Assembly: GCA_016703265.1 (NCBI GenBank)
Contig: JADJCK010000009.1
Coordinates: forward strand, 1 to 64,000
Length of the DNA stretch: 64,000 nt
Direction of reading: 5' to 3'
From: a bacterium
Lineage (GTDB): Bacteria; Krumholzibacteriota; Krumholzibacteriia; LZORAL124-64-63
Made by a program: the position numbers and the translations under genes. Below the pieces are notes generated by a model. That model made no database searches and was not told where the DNA came from. It saw only the letters and a list, made by a program, of their open reading frames with translations. Position 1 is the stretch's first letter; every line of letters begins with the position of its first letter. Shown in pieces: positions 10,206 through 18,733 of this stretch.

Positions 10206-10359
10206 CCCGGCGATGCCCGGAGATGACCCCGTGGACGATTCGTTGATCCCCGACCATTTTCGAATCCCTGTTTCAGGCACACCGCAACCGGCGCGTCGTC
10301 GCCGCCGCCGCCGAAGTGCCGCCCGCGCCGATTGATTCTGGACACCGCCCGCAGTCGGA

Positions 10360-10387
10360 TTAACATTCATTTTACCGGATCTTTACA
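10360..10387 (+). promoter_or_regulatory. Pho-box-like triple direct repeat
   Basis: Three hexamers lie at exact 11-base intervals: TTAACA (10360), TTTACC (10371) and TTTACA (10382). The PhoP sites of low-GC Gram-positives are TTAACA-like hexamers spaced by about five bases, and cyanobacterial Pho boxes also repeat every 11 bases. The element lies 43 bases before the start of the PhoU-like/Pit phosphate operon, so control by phosphate limitation is a reasonable inference. Confidence 0.5.
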
Positions 10388-10430
10388 TTCGCGGTCGCAC
10401 CCGCCACCCATCCGACCCGGAGCGAGTCCG

Positions 10431-11051
10431 ATGAAGTTCCTGCCATCCCAGGTCGATTTTCTGAAGTTCTTCGAACGTTCCGCGGACAACGTGCTCGAGG
10501 GCGCCATGGCCTTCAACGCCATGGTCGCCGACTACCGTGACCTCGAGGCGAAGGTTGCGCGCATCAAGGAACTCGAGACGGCCGGCGACACGATCACGCA
10601 CGAGACGCTCGACGCGCTGAATCGCACGTTCATCACGCCGATCGATCGCGAGGACATCCACGCGCTCAGCTCGAAGCTCGACGACATCCTCGACCTGATC
10701 GACGCGGCGGCACACCGCCTGCTCGGCTACCGCATCGAGGCGGCGACGCCCGACCTGGTGCTGCACGCGCAGATGCTGATCAAGCCGATCGAGACGATCA
10801 AGACGGCACTGCTGCTCCTGGACAACATGAAGCACCACGAGCGGATCATCGGGCTGTGCCTCGAGGTCCGGCGGCTCGAGCACGAGGCGGACGTGATCCA
10901 TCACGGCGCGATCACGCGCCTGTTCGACCACGAGAAGGACCCGATCCGCATCATGAAGCTCAAGGAAATCTACGAGAACCTGGAAGAAGCCACCGATCGC
11001 TGCGAGGATGTCGCCGACATCATCGAATCGGTGATCCTGAAGAACTCCTAG
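10431..11051 (+). CDS. PhoU-like DUF47 protein partnered with Pit
   Basis: A cytoplasmic all-helical protein of 206 residues of the DUF47/PhoU_div family, which usually sits beside low-affinity phosphate transporters and is thought to regulate them. Typical stretches are FLKFFERSADNVLEGA at the N terminus, AKVARIKELETAGDTITHE, FITPIDREDIHALSSKLDDI and EEATDRCEDVADIIESVILK at the end. The ATG at 10431 follows GGAGCGAG and begins MKFLPSQ; an earlier start in the same frame would only translate the Pho-box region. The pit gene starts 64 bases downstream on the same strand, so the two form an operon. Confidence 0.9.
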   Translation: MKFLPSQVDFLKFFERSADNVLEGAMAFNAMVADYRDLEAKVARIKELETAGDTITHETLDALNRTFITPIDREDIHALSSKLDDILDLIDAAAHRLLGYRIEAATPDLVLHAQMLIKPIETIKTALLLLDNMKHHERIIGLCLEVRRLEHEADVIHHGAITRLFDHEKDPIRIMKLKEIYENLEEATDRCEDVADIIESVILKNS

Positions 11052-11115
11052 TCAGCGGTAGACCGGCCGTGACACCTGCGCACAGTGGACCCGCCTGCCA
11101 TGGGGAGCCGAGCCG

Positions 11116-12135
11116 ATGGACCTGACCATCGTCATCATCATCGTCCTGGTGGCGCTGATCTTCGACTTCATCAACGGCTTCCATGATGCCGCCAACTCCA
11201 TCGCCACCGTGGTCTCCACGCGGGTGCTTTCACCCAAGTACGCGGTGATGTGGGCCGCCTTCTTCAATTTCCTGGCCGCTTTCACCTTCGAGCCGCACGT
11301 GGCGCAGACCATCGGCAAGGGCGTCATCCATGCCGAATCGGTGACGGCGGGCGTCATCGTCTGCGGGCTGATCGGCGCCATCGTCTGGGACCTGCTCACC
11401 TGGTGGTGGGGACTGCCGACGTCGTCGTCGCACGCGCTGATCGGCGGCTTTGCCGGCGCAGCGGTGGCCAACGCCGGGACCGAGTCGCTCATCGCCGCGG
11501 GCCTCCTGCGCATCGGCTCGTTCATCGTCCTGGCGCCGCTGATCGGCCTGATCGCGGGCTTCGGCATCATGCTGGGCGTGGCCTGGGCCTTCCGCCGCGC
11601 GACCCCCTACAAGATCGACGTGCTCTTCCGCCGCCTGCAGCTGGTGAGCGCCGCCGGGTACTCTCTGGGCCACGGCCTGAACGATGCGCAGAAGACGATG
11701 GGCATCATTGCCATCCTGCTGGTGGCATCGCACGACAAGGTGCCGAAGGACAGCTTCCTCTACATGGAAGAATTCCACATCCCGCTGTGGCTCATCCTCA
11801 CCTGCCATGCCGCCATCGCGGCCGGCACCCTGGCCGGCGGCTGGCGCATCGTCAAGACGATGGGCATGCGCATCACCAAGCTGCGGCCGGTCGGCGGCTT
11901 CTGTGCCGAGACCGCCGGTGCCTTGACGCTGGTCGGCGCTTCCATGGCCGGCATCCCCGTCTCGACGACGCACACGATCACCGGCGCCATCGTCGGCGTG
12001 GGCGCCATGCACCGCACCTCTGCCGTGCGCTGGGGTGTGGCCGGGCGCATCGTCTGGGCATGGGTCTTCACGGGGCCGGCTGCGGCGGGTATCGCCTGGT
12101 TGTTGATGACGGGGCTGAAGGCTGTTACGCGCTGA
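11116..12135 (+). CDS. pit: Inorganic phosphate transporter, Pit family
   Basis: Low-affinity phosphate (or metal-phosphate) symporter of the inner membrane. The PHO4-type signature appears twice, as expected from the internal duplication of the family: DFINGFHDAANSIATVVSTR near residue 20 and YSLGHGLNDAQKTMGIIAI near residue 190. About ten membrane segments can be read, and 339 residues is the compact bacterial length. The ATG at 11116 follows GGGGAGCC. It follows the DUF47 gene, the standard arrangement for this pair. Confidence 0.93.
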   Translation: MDLTIVIIIVLVALIFDFINGFHDAANSIATVVSTRVLSPKYAVMWAAFFNFLAAFTFEPHVAQTIGKGVIHAESVTAGVIVCGLIGAIVWDLLTWWWGLPTSSSHALIGGFAGAAVANAGTESLIAAGLLRIGSFIVLAPLIGLIAGFGIMLGVAWAFRRATPYKIDVLFRRLQLVSAAGYSLGHGLNDAQKTMGIIAILLVASHDKVPKDSFLYMEEFHIPLWLILTCHAAIAAGTLAGGWRIVKTMGMRITKLRPVGGFCAETAGALTLVGASMAGIPVSTTHTITGAIVGVGAMHRTSAVRWGVAGRIVWAWVFTGPAAAGIAWLLMTGLKAVTR

Positions 12136-12323
12136 ACCCGGCATCCCGGCGCCTATGACGGGACAGGGCGTCCGGGTCGAGGGCGTGCCGCGGACGGGAG
12201 CCCTGCCGCAGGTGGCGCCTACGTCTGTCGGTTGTCCGGCGCGGGTGCTGTCGTGTCGCGTAAGATTTTGTTGGCCAAATAGTTATCAAAAATGGACGGT
12301 CGCGCCGGGCACGGGTGGACTGG

Positions 12324-12362
12324 CGGCACGAATCCGGATAGGATAAATCCGGATTCGTGCCG
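12324..12362 (+). terminator. Perfect 15-bp hairpin between pit and the TPR gene
   Basis: CGGCACGAATCCGGA (12324-12338) and its exact reverse complement (12348-12362) flank a nine-base loop, followed by TTTCCC. It ends 24 bases before the next start codon. It could terminate the phosphate operon or act as a hairpin in the leader of the next gene; the T run is weak. Confidence 0.5.
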
Positions 12363-12385
12363 TTTCCCACCTCCCGGAGGTCGTC

Positions 12386-14054
12386 ATGAACCGATACAGC
12401 CACTACCTGCTCTGCCTGGCCCTCCTCGTCCTGCCGCTCGTCGCCGTTGCCGATTCCGGAACCCCGCAGTGGTTCGGCGGCCAGGGCGCGCGCCATTTCC
12501 CGATCACGACCGCATCGGCCGACGCCCAGCGCTGGTTCGATCAGGGGCTCACGCTCTGCTACGGTTTCAACCACGCCGAAGCGATCCTCTCCTTCAAACA
12601 GGCCGCCGCCGCGGATCCCGAGTGTGCGATGGCCTGGTGGGGCGTCGCCTATGCCTGGGGCCCGCACATCAACAATCCGGAGATGAACGAAGAGGCGATC
12701 GAGCAGTCCCACGCCGCCATGACGACGGCGATGGAGAAGCTGGCGAATACCTCGCCACTCGAACGGATGCTGATCGAGGCGCTCAACCATCGCTACGCGT
12801 GGCCTTCGCCTCCTGACCGCATGCCCTGAACCAGGCCTATGCAGCCGTGATGCGCGAGGTGTGGCACGCGCACGCCGACAATGCCGATGTCGGCGCGCTC
12901 TTCGCCGAGTCGCTGATGAACCTGCGCCCGTGGGACCTGTGGACCCCGGACGGCCAGATGCAACCGGGCACCGGCGAGCTCACCGAGACTCTGGCCTCGG
13001 TGCTGGCGCTGGAGCCGAAGCACCCGGCCGCGCTGCACTTCTCGGTCCACACCTGGGAAGCCTCGCCCACGCCGGAGAAGGCCCTGCCCGCGGCCGATGA
13101 GCTGCGCGACCTGGTGCCGTGGGCCGGGCACCTGGTGCACATGCCCGCTCACATCGACATCCGCCTGGGTCGCTATGCGGAGGCGGCAACGGCCAACCAG
13201 AAGGCGATCGCCGTCGATCTCGCCTACGTCGAGAAGGCCGGGCGCGGCGGGTTCTACACCATCTATCGGGCGCACAACTACCACTTCCTGGCCTATGCGG
13301 CCATGTTCGAGGGACGGCGCGAGGTGGCGCTGACGGCGGCCCGCGACATGGTGCGCGAAGTGCCGTTGGACGTGGTGCGCGCGTTCGCCGACCTGCTCGA
13401 CGGCTTCCATGCGGTGCCGTACCACGTGATGGTGCGCTTCGGGATGTGGAAGGAGATGCTCGACGAACCGCGTCCGCCCACCGACCTGCCGGTCATGCAG
13501 GCGCTGTGGCGCTACGGGCGCACGATGGCGCTGTCGTCGCTCGGCCGCGTCGAGGAGAGCGAGCGCGAGCTCTCCGCCTTCCGCGACGCCTGTGGCCAGG
13601 TGCCCGAGTCGCGCACCATGGGCAACAATCCCACCCTGGCGATCCTCGACATCGGGCTGTCGCTGGCCGAAGGCGAACTCGAGTACCGCCGCGGCGGCCA
13701 TGAACGCGCCTTCGAACTGCTGCGCGTTGCCGCCCGGCGCGATGACGCGTTGCGCTACGACGAACCGTGGGGCTGGATGCAGCCGGTGCGACACGCACTC
13801 GGCGCCCTGCTGCTGGAACAGGGAAGGTGGCCGAGGCCGAGAAGGTGTACCGGGCCGACCTGTCGCGGCACCCCGGCAACGGCTGGGCGCTGACGGGCCT
13901 TGCCGAGTGCCTCGACCGCGACGGCCGGCAGGCCGAGGCCGAGCAGGTGCGCGCCCAGTTCGCCAAGGCGTGGAAACGCGCGGACACGCCGGTCGCAGCC
14001 TCGTGCTTCTGCCGGCTCGATGTCGCCGAGGCGGGCAGCGGCCAGCGGCGTTGA
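12386..14054 (+). CDS. Exported TPR protein, two frameshifts
   Basis: A secreted tetratricopeptide protein of about 555 residues when the frames are joined. It starts at an ATG after GGAGG with a signal peptide (YLLCLALLVLPLVAVADS). The first segment has WFDQGLTLCYGFNHAEAIL and DPECAMAWWGVAYAWGPHI, the hallmark of a TPR family common in Bacteroidetes and Planctomycetes. The frame breaks near 12810 and resumes as ALNQAYAAVMREVW. It breaks again near 13825, where GGGAAGG is expected to read GGGCAAGG, and resumes as GKVAEAEKVYRADLSRHPGN. Both fit one missing base. Function is unknown; TPRs suggest a scaffolding role in the envelope. Confidence 0.8.
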
Positions 14055-14076
14055 CGGTCCGTACGGCCATGCGGCA

Positions 14077-14106
14077 GGGCCCGGGGCGCGTTTGCTCCCC
14101 GGGCCC
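14077..14106 (+). terminator. GC-rich hairpin after the TPR gene
   Basis: GGGCCCGGGG (14077-14086) pairs perfectly with CCCCGGGCCC (14097-14106) around a ten-base loop, 22 bases after the stop codon. There is no T run directly after it. Confidence 0.5.
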
Positions 14107-14179
14107 GCGGCCGCCCCGCTCACTGCAACTGCCCTTTCAGAAACATCTTATCAATAAGGACTTTTCAAGTCTTATTTTA

Positions 14180-14208
14180 TTGGGGGCCGCCCCCCGGCTT
14201 GGTAAAGT
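14180..14208 (+). promoter_or_regulatory. Candidate promoter of the FG-GAP/peptidase gene
   Basis: TTGGGG (14180-14185) and TAAAGT (14203-14208) are 17 bases apart, with TG one base before the -10. The start codon at 14251 follows with a GAGGAGGG ribosome site. The AT-rich block just upstream (14140-14180) stands out from its surroundings. Confidence 0.35.
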
Positions 14209-14250
14209 GGACGTCTCCCAACGTCCGCCCCTGAGCCGAGGAGGGTCCCC

Positions 14251-17200
14251 ATGTCGCACCCCCACCACATCCACCGGCACCTGAACCGGATTGTCCTGAC
14301 GGTCACCGCTGCCCTGGCCTTCTGCGCCGCGCCCGCCCAGGCCTACCTCGCGCTGCTGCGGCAGGGCGTCGAATCGGCAGAAGTGCCCAACAGCGGCGAC
14401 CTGTTCGGCTACACGCTGGCGACCGGCGACTTCGACGGTGACGGCTACGACGACCTCGCCGTGGCCGCACCCTGGGAAGCGAACGGCCTGATCAATGCGG
14501 CCGCCCACGGACTGGTGACGGTGAACTGGGGCACGGTCTACGGACTGGGCCACCAGAACGCCGCGACCCTCAGCCCGGGTACACCGCTCGACGATTCGGT
14601 GAAGTTCGGCTACGCGCTGGCCGTCGGCGATTTCAACGGTGACGGGTTCGACGACCTGGCGGTGGGGCTGCCCGACAACGACAACGGCGCCGTGGTCGAC
14701 GCCGGCGGCGTCTGGATCTACGACGGCTTCAGCGGCGGCATCCAGCTGGCGCCGAGCCTCATGCTCTCGGAATCGAACACCGGCGGCATCGCCGAGACAG
14801 ACGACAACTTCGGCTTCACCCTCGCCACCGGCGACTTCAACGGTGACGGCTTCGACGACCTGGCCATCGGCACCATCGGCGAGGACAACGGAACCGGCGA
14901 CGTGACCGTCGTGCGCAGCGGCGGCGCGGCGGGGCTTTCGCCGGCGACATCCACGACGTTCCACCCCGGCGTGCTCGGCGGCAGCCTGGGCAGCCCCGGC
15001 GGCTGGTTCGGCAAGGCCCTCGCCACCGGCGACCTCGACCAGGACGGCTTCGACGACCTGGTCGTCGGCGCCCCGAAGACCACGGTCGGGGCCGTCGGTT
15101 CGTCGGGCCGCGTCTACGTGCTCTACGGCGGCGGCAGCGGCATTTCCGCCACCGGCACCTGGAAGTGGGACACGTCCAATCATCCCGGCTGGCTGCAAAG
15201 CACGGCGCTGGAACTGGGCTGGAGCCTGGCGATCGGGGACTTCAGCGACCTGGACGGAAACGCGCCGCTGCAGTTCATCGCCGGCGCGCCCGGCTATGAA
15301 AGCGGCGGCCAGAACGACACGGGCGCCATCGTTCTCTTCTCGCACGACGACGCCAGCCGGGCGCTCGGCAATACCCGCATGGTCTACAACCAGCCGGCGA
15401 ACCAGTCGAATGACCAGGTGCTGACGAACGACCGCTACGGGGAGACGCTGGCGACCGGCGACTTCGACGGCGACGGCTTCGCCGACCTGGCTGTCGGCGC
15501 CGTAAGCAACAACATCACCGAGCAGGCCGCGCTGGGCGCCCAGCTCGACGCGGGCTCGGCCTATCTCTACACCAGGGACGGCGCCGTCCTGACGCTGGAC
15601 ACCCACATCACGCACGTCACGCTGAACGACCATGTCTTCGGCGGCGACAACCTCGGCCGCGGGCTGGCCTTCGGTCGCTTCGAGGGCGGCGGCCGCGCGG
15701 CGCTGGCCGTGGGTGCCCCCTACGGCGACGACTTCTCGTACGAAGGCGACCCGACCGTCAGCAACGCCGGCCGCGTGTACATCCACGCGCCGTGGCGGCA
15801 GCCGCGGAACCGGCCCCACCGCGGTTCGGCCGCGCTCGACTGCAACGGCTACCTGATCTACGCGCAGCGCGCCTGGCAGCGCATGCGCCCGGCCAGCACC
15901 ACCAAGACGATGACGCTGCAGCTGGCCTGCGACGCGCTGGACCAGGGCCAGGACCCGAACCAGCTGACCACCATCCCGGCCTGGGTGGCGAACAACGTGG
16001 GCGGCTCGCAGGCGGGCCACCTGCAGGGCGACAGGCTGACGTTCTTCGACCTCTTCAAGACGATGATGACCGTGTCGGGCAACGATTCGGCGATGTGGCT
16101 GGGTTCGCTGATTTCCGGCGAGGGGCTTGGCGGCTGGACCGGGTGGTCGACGCAGTCACCGGGCTTCGCCGCCGACATGGAGACCCAGGCCGACAACTTC
16201 GGCATGAGCTCGGCGACCAGCTTCACGAATGCGGCGGGCATCGACTCCGGCGACCATTACACGACGCCGCTCGACTTCGCGATCATGTCGTGGCAGGCGA
16301 TCCAGGACCCCTGCGTGAAGGGGATCGTCAACCAGCCCAACTGGTTCGTGCCCGTGCAGCGTATCGGCGCCAACGGTATTCCCGGCCAGTACGGCAACAT
16401 CATCCTGCAGTTCACGAACGGCTTCGTGAACGGAGTGCGCGGACAGAACCCTTCGGCCGTGGGCATGAAGGGCGGTCAGACGCCGGGCGCCCTGCGTACC
16501 GGCGTCTACAATTCGTACGTGCCGCTGGCGGCGGCCCACAACGCGGCCTCGGGCTTCGGCGTCTGGGACGACGACATTCCCGTGCTCGGCACCATCGCCG
16601 ACTGCAACAGCTGCATCGGCGCCGAGCTGCTGGCCATCGCCGATCTCTACTGCCAGCAGGCGGCGATGCCGGACGACATCGTGATGCCCGATCCCGTGCC
16701 CGGCCCCTGGTCGGTGCTCAGGGACCTGAGCTCGGCCGCCGAGGACACGGCAAGGGGACTGGTCTTCAATGCAGCCGGCACGGAAGCCAACGAACTGGGC
16801 CGGCTGATCCAGGTGGACCTGCTGCGCGCGAACCAGGCCTGGCCGACCGCGAACCTGACGGCGCTCCTGCGCCACACCAGCGAGTTCTGCGTGAGCCCCG
16901 GCCGTGACGCAACTGTAGGCACGGCCCCTTACCAGCAGCACGACGGCTTCGTGATCTCCAACCGCGGCGGCGCGACGGTCACCATCAGCGTGATCGCCTC
17001 CGACCCGGCCGGATACCAGCAGGTTGTGACGCTCGCACCCGACGACTTCTTCAACGTGCCGGCCACCGACGGCAGCGCACCCGCCCCCGACTTCCAGTTG
17101 TCGGTGGCCAACCTCAGCTCCACGGCGAACGCGTGCCTCGAGGTGCAGGAGACGGGCTATCGCAGCCAGGTCTCGCTGGGCGACGGCATGTCGCTGCCCG

Positions 17201-17655
17201 ATGTGGCCACGTTCCACCTCGAGCGCGTGCTCTCGGCGACGAATGACAGCTGGTCGCTGGAGTTCCTGGGCCTGGATCCCCAGCCGGGCAACCTGCTGGA
17301 TGTCAGCGCCCACGACCCCGGCGCCTCCAGTTCCGTTGGCGACGGGCCCGGCCTGCCGGTGGCGCCGCGGCCCGTGCTGTCGCGCCTGCTGCCGAACGTG
17401 CCCAACCCGTTCAACCCCAGCACCACGATCCGCTTCGACCTGGCCGGCGGCGGCAGCGTCGACCTGCGCGTATTCGACGTGCGCGGCCGCCTCGTGCGCA
17501 CGCTGGCGGCAGGCGCGGTCTACGTGCAGGGCCGGCACGAAGTGGCCTGGGACGGGCGCGACGAGCGCGGCCAGGCGGTTGCGTCCGGCGTCTACGTGGT
17601 GGAACTGACGGCCGGCAGCACCCGGCAGTCGCAGCAGGTCATGCTCCTGAAGTAG
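14251..17655 (+). CDS. Secreted FG-GAP propeller fused to a serine DD-peptidase-like domain
   Basis: 1,134 residues. After a signal peptide (ALAFCAAPAQA) come seven FG-GAP blades in residues 50-520, six with clear calcium-binding-type loops (for example TGDFDGDGYDDLAVAAP), enough for one seven-bladed integrin-alpha-like propeller. Residues 525-760 then match the S11 D-alanyl-D-alanine carboxypeptidase/DD-endopeptidase family: S549-TT-K552 (PASTTKTMTLQLACDAL), S609-G-N611 (MTVSGNDSAMWLGS) and K740-G-G (GMKGGQTPGA) in the right order and spacing. The third box is KGG, not the usual KTG. The C terminus (1040-1134) is a FlgD-like sorting module ending MLLK. The propeller could bind wall or surface polymer for the peptidase. 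Activity is uncertain because of the altered third box. Confidence 0.85.
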   Translation: MSHPHHIHRHLNRIVLTVTAALAFCAAPAQAYLALLRQGVESAEVPNSGDLFGYTLATGDFDGDGYDDLAVAAPWEANGLINAAAHGLVTVNWGTVYGLGHQNAATLSPGTPLDDSVKFGYALAVGDFNGDGFDDLAVGLPDNDNGAVVDAGGVWIYDGFSGGIQLAPSLMLSESNTGGIAETDDNFGFTLATGDFNGDGFDDLAIGTIGEDNGTGDVTVVRSGGAAGLSPATSTTFHPGVLGGSLGSPGGWFGKALATGDLDQDGFDDLVVGAPKTTVGAVGSSGRVYVLYGGGSGISATGTWKWDTSNHPGWLQSTALELGWSLAIGDFSDLDGNAPLQFIAGAPGYESGGQNDTGAIVLFSHDDASRALGNTRMVYNQPANQSNDQVLTNDRYGETLATGDFDGDGFADLAVGAVSNNITEQAALGAQLDAGSAYLYTRDGAVLTLDTHITHVTLNDHVFGGDNLGRGLAFGRFEGGGRAALAVGAPYGDDFSYEGDPTVSNAGRVYIHAPWRQPRNRPHRGSAALDCNGYLIYAQRAWQRMRPASTTKTMTLQLACDALDQGQDPNQLTTIPAWVANNVGGSQAGHLQGDRLTFFDLFKTMMTVSGNDSAMWLGSLISGEGLGGWTGWSTQSPGFAADMETQADNFGMSSATSFTNAAGIDSGDHYTTPLDFAIMSWQAIQDPCVKGIVNQPNWFVPVQRIGANGIPGQYGNIILQFTNGFVNGVRGQNPSAVGMKGGQTPGALRTGVYNSYVPLAAAHNAASGFGVWDDDIPVLGTIADCNSCIGAELLAIADLYCQQAAMPDDIVMPDPVPGPWSVLRDLSSAAEDTARGLVFNAAGTEANELGRLIQVDLLRANQAWPTANLTALLRHTSEFCVSPGRDATVGTAPYQQHDGFVISNRGGATVTISVIASDPAGYQQVVTLAPDDFFNVPATDGSAPAPDFQLSVANLSSTANACLEVQETGYRSQVSLGDGMSLPDVATFHLERVLSATNDSWSLEFLGLDPQPGNLLDVSAHDPGASSSVGDGPGLPVAPRPVLSRLLPNVPNPFNPSTTIRFDLAGGGSVDLRVFDVRGRLVRTLAAGAVYVQGRHEVAWDGRDERGQAVASGVYVVELTAGSTRQSQQVMLLK

Positions 17656-17707
17656 GCGAATGACCGCCTGCTCGAGGTCACCGGTCATTGAACGGAGGAA
17701 TTCCGTG

Positions 17708-18625
17708 ATGCGTCTCTCTCGATACCTGGTCGTACCCGCGATTGCCTTGCTGTTGATACTGGGCGGCTGCGGCGGCGGCGACGATGGGCCCAATAATCCC
17801 GGTGGTGGTGGCGGTGGCGGCGGAAACTCGTTCACCGCCGTGATCGACGGCGTCAACTGGACCAGCGACGAGGCCTCGATCTCGGTCTCCGGGATCAACA
17901 CGCCCACGCGCGAAGGCATGCTGATCGTCACCGGCTTCGAAGCGTCGAGCGGACGTGGGCTGTCGCTGGCGTTCTCGTTCTTCATCGGGCCTGCGTCGCA
18001 ACCGCTGGGCGTCAACACGGGCACCACCCCGGGCGGGACGGGCACGGTCATCATGGCGCCCGATTCGTGGATGACTCCATTGAGCGGCCAGGCCGGCTTC
18101 ATTACGCTCTCGGCGCGCACCGCCACCCGCGTGGCCGGCACCTTCAACTTCACGGCCGCGGCCGTGGCCGGCGCCGTTCCGGCCACACGCGTGGTGACCG
18201 GCGGCACTTTCGATATCACCAAGGACTCCGGCCTGCCGCCCCTGCCGACGGGCGTCGGCAGCACCGCCATCGCCACGATCGGCGGCGTGCCGTGGTATGC
18301 CGCCACGATCATCGGCCTGGGCGGCGGCGGCACCAGCTTCACGCTGGCCGCCGACAACACATCCTACTCGATCACGTTGTCGCCCAAGCAACTGGTGAGC
18401 GCCGGCAACACCTACGGCATCCCCTCGCAGATGGGCATCACGGTCCTTCGCACCGGCACCGCGGACTCCTGGTGGGGCGGGCTGGGTGCCGATATCGGGA
18501 GCATCACCATCACGACGCTGACCACGAACCGCGTCGTCGCGACGTTCAACGGCAACCTGGTGCCGCTGAACGCCGTCGGGAACCTCGCCGTGGGCGGGGG
18601 CGCGATCAACGCCTACCTGCAGTAG
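17708..18625 (+). CDS. Lipoprotein with two similar beta domains
   Basis: 305 residues with a lipoprotein signal (AIALLLILGGC) and a glycine-rich linker after the cysteine. The ATG at 17708 follows GGAGGAATTCC. The mature part seems to hold two copies of one domain: FTAVIDGVNWTSDEASISVS near residue 40 and AIATIGGVPWYAATIIGLGG near residue 185, each followed by an alternating beta pattern. Calycin-like lipoproteins of Bacteroidetes begin this way, but I cannot assign a family. It is 52 bases downstream of the FG-GAP/peptidase gene and may be co-transcribed. Confidence 0.75.
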   Translation: MRLSRYLVVPAIALLLILGGCGGGDDGPNNPGGGGGGGGNSFTAVIDGVNWTSDEASISVSGINTPTREGMLIVTGFEASSGRGLSLAFSFFIGPASQPLGVNTGTTPGGTGTVIMAPDSWMTPLSGQAGFITLSARTATRVAGTFNFTAAAVAGAVPATRVVTGGTFDITKDSGLPPLPTGVGSTAIATIGGVPWYAATIIGLGGGGTSFTLAADNTSYSITLSPKQLVSAGNTYGIPSQMGITVLRTGTADSWWGGLGADIGSITITTLTTNRVVATFNGNLVPLNAVGNLAVGGGAINAYLQ

Positions 18626-18649
18626 CGCCCGCATCGGCGCCCTTCGATG

Positions 18650-18658
18650 TGCTATAAT
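18650..18658 (+). promoter_or_regulatory. Extended -10 promoter of the amylase gene
   Basis: TGCTATAAT matches the ideal extended -10 (TG-n-TATAAT). No -35 is visible at the usual distance, which an extended -10 can replace. The amylase ATG is 76 bases downstream, so the mRNA has a leader of about 70 bases. Confidence 0.6.
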
Positions 18659-18678
18659 GGAGCGGATCACGGACTTGA

Positions 18679-18705
18679 CCGGGGCGCGAGACCATCGCGC
18701 CCCGG
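18679..18705 (+). other. Leader hairpin upstream of the amylase gene
   Basis: CCGGGGCGCGA (18679-18689) pairs perfectly with TCGCGCCCCGG (18695-18705) around a five-base loop. It lies between the promoter and the start codon, so it would be in the leader RNA. It could protect or regulate the message, or terminate read-through from upstream. Confidence 0.5.
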
Positions 18706-18733
18706 TTCCACCCCGGCGACAAGCAGTACCCCG

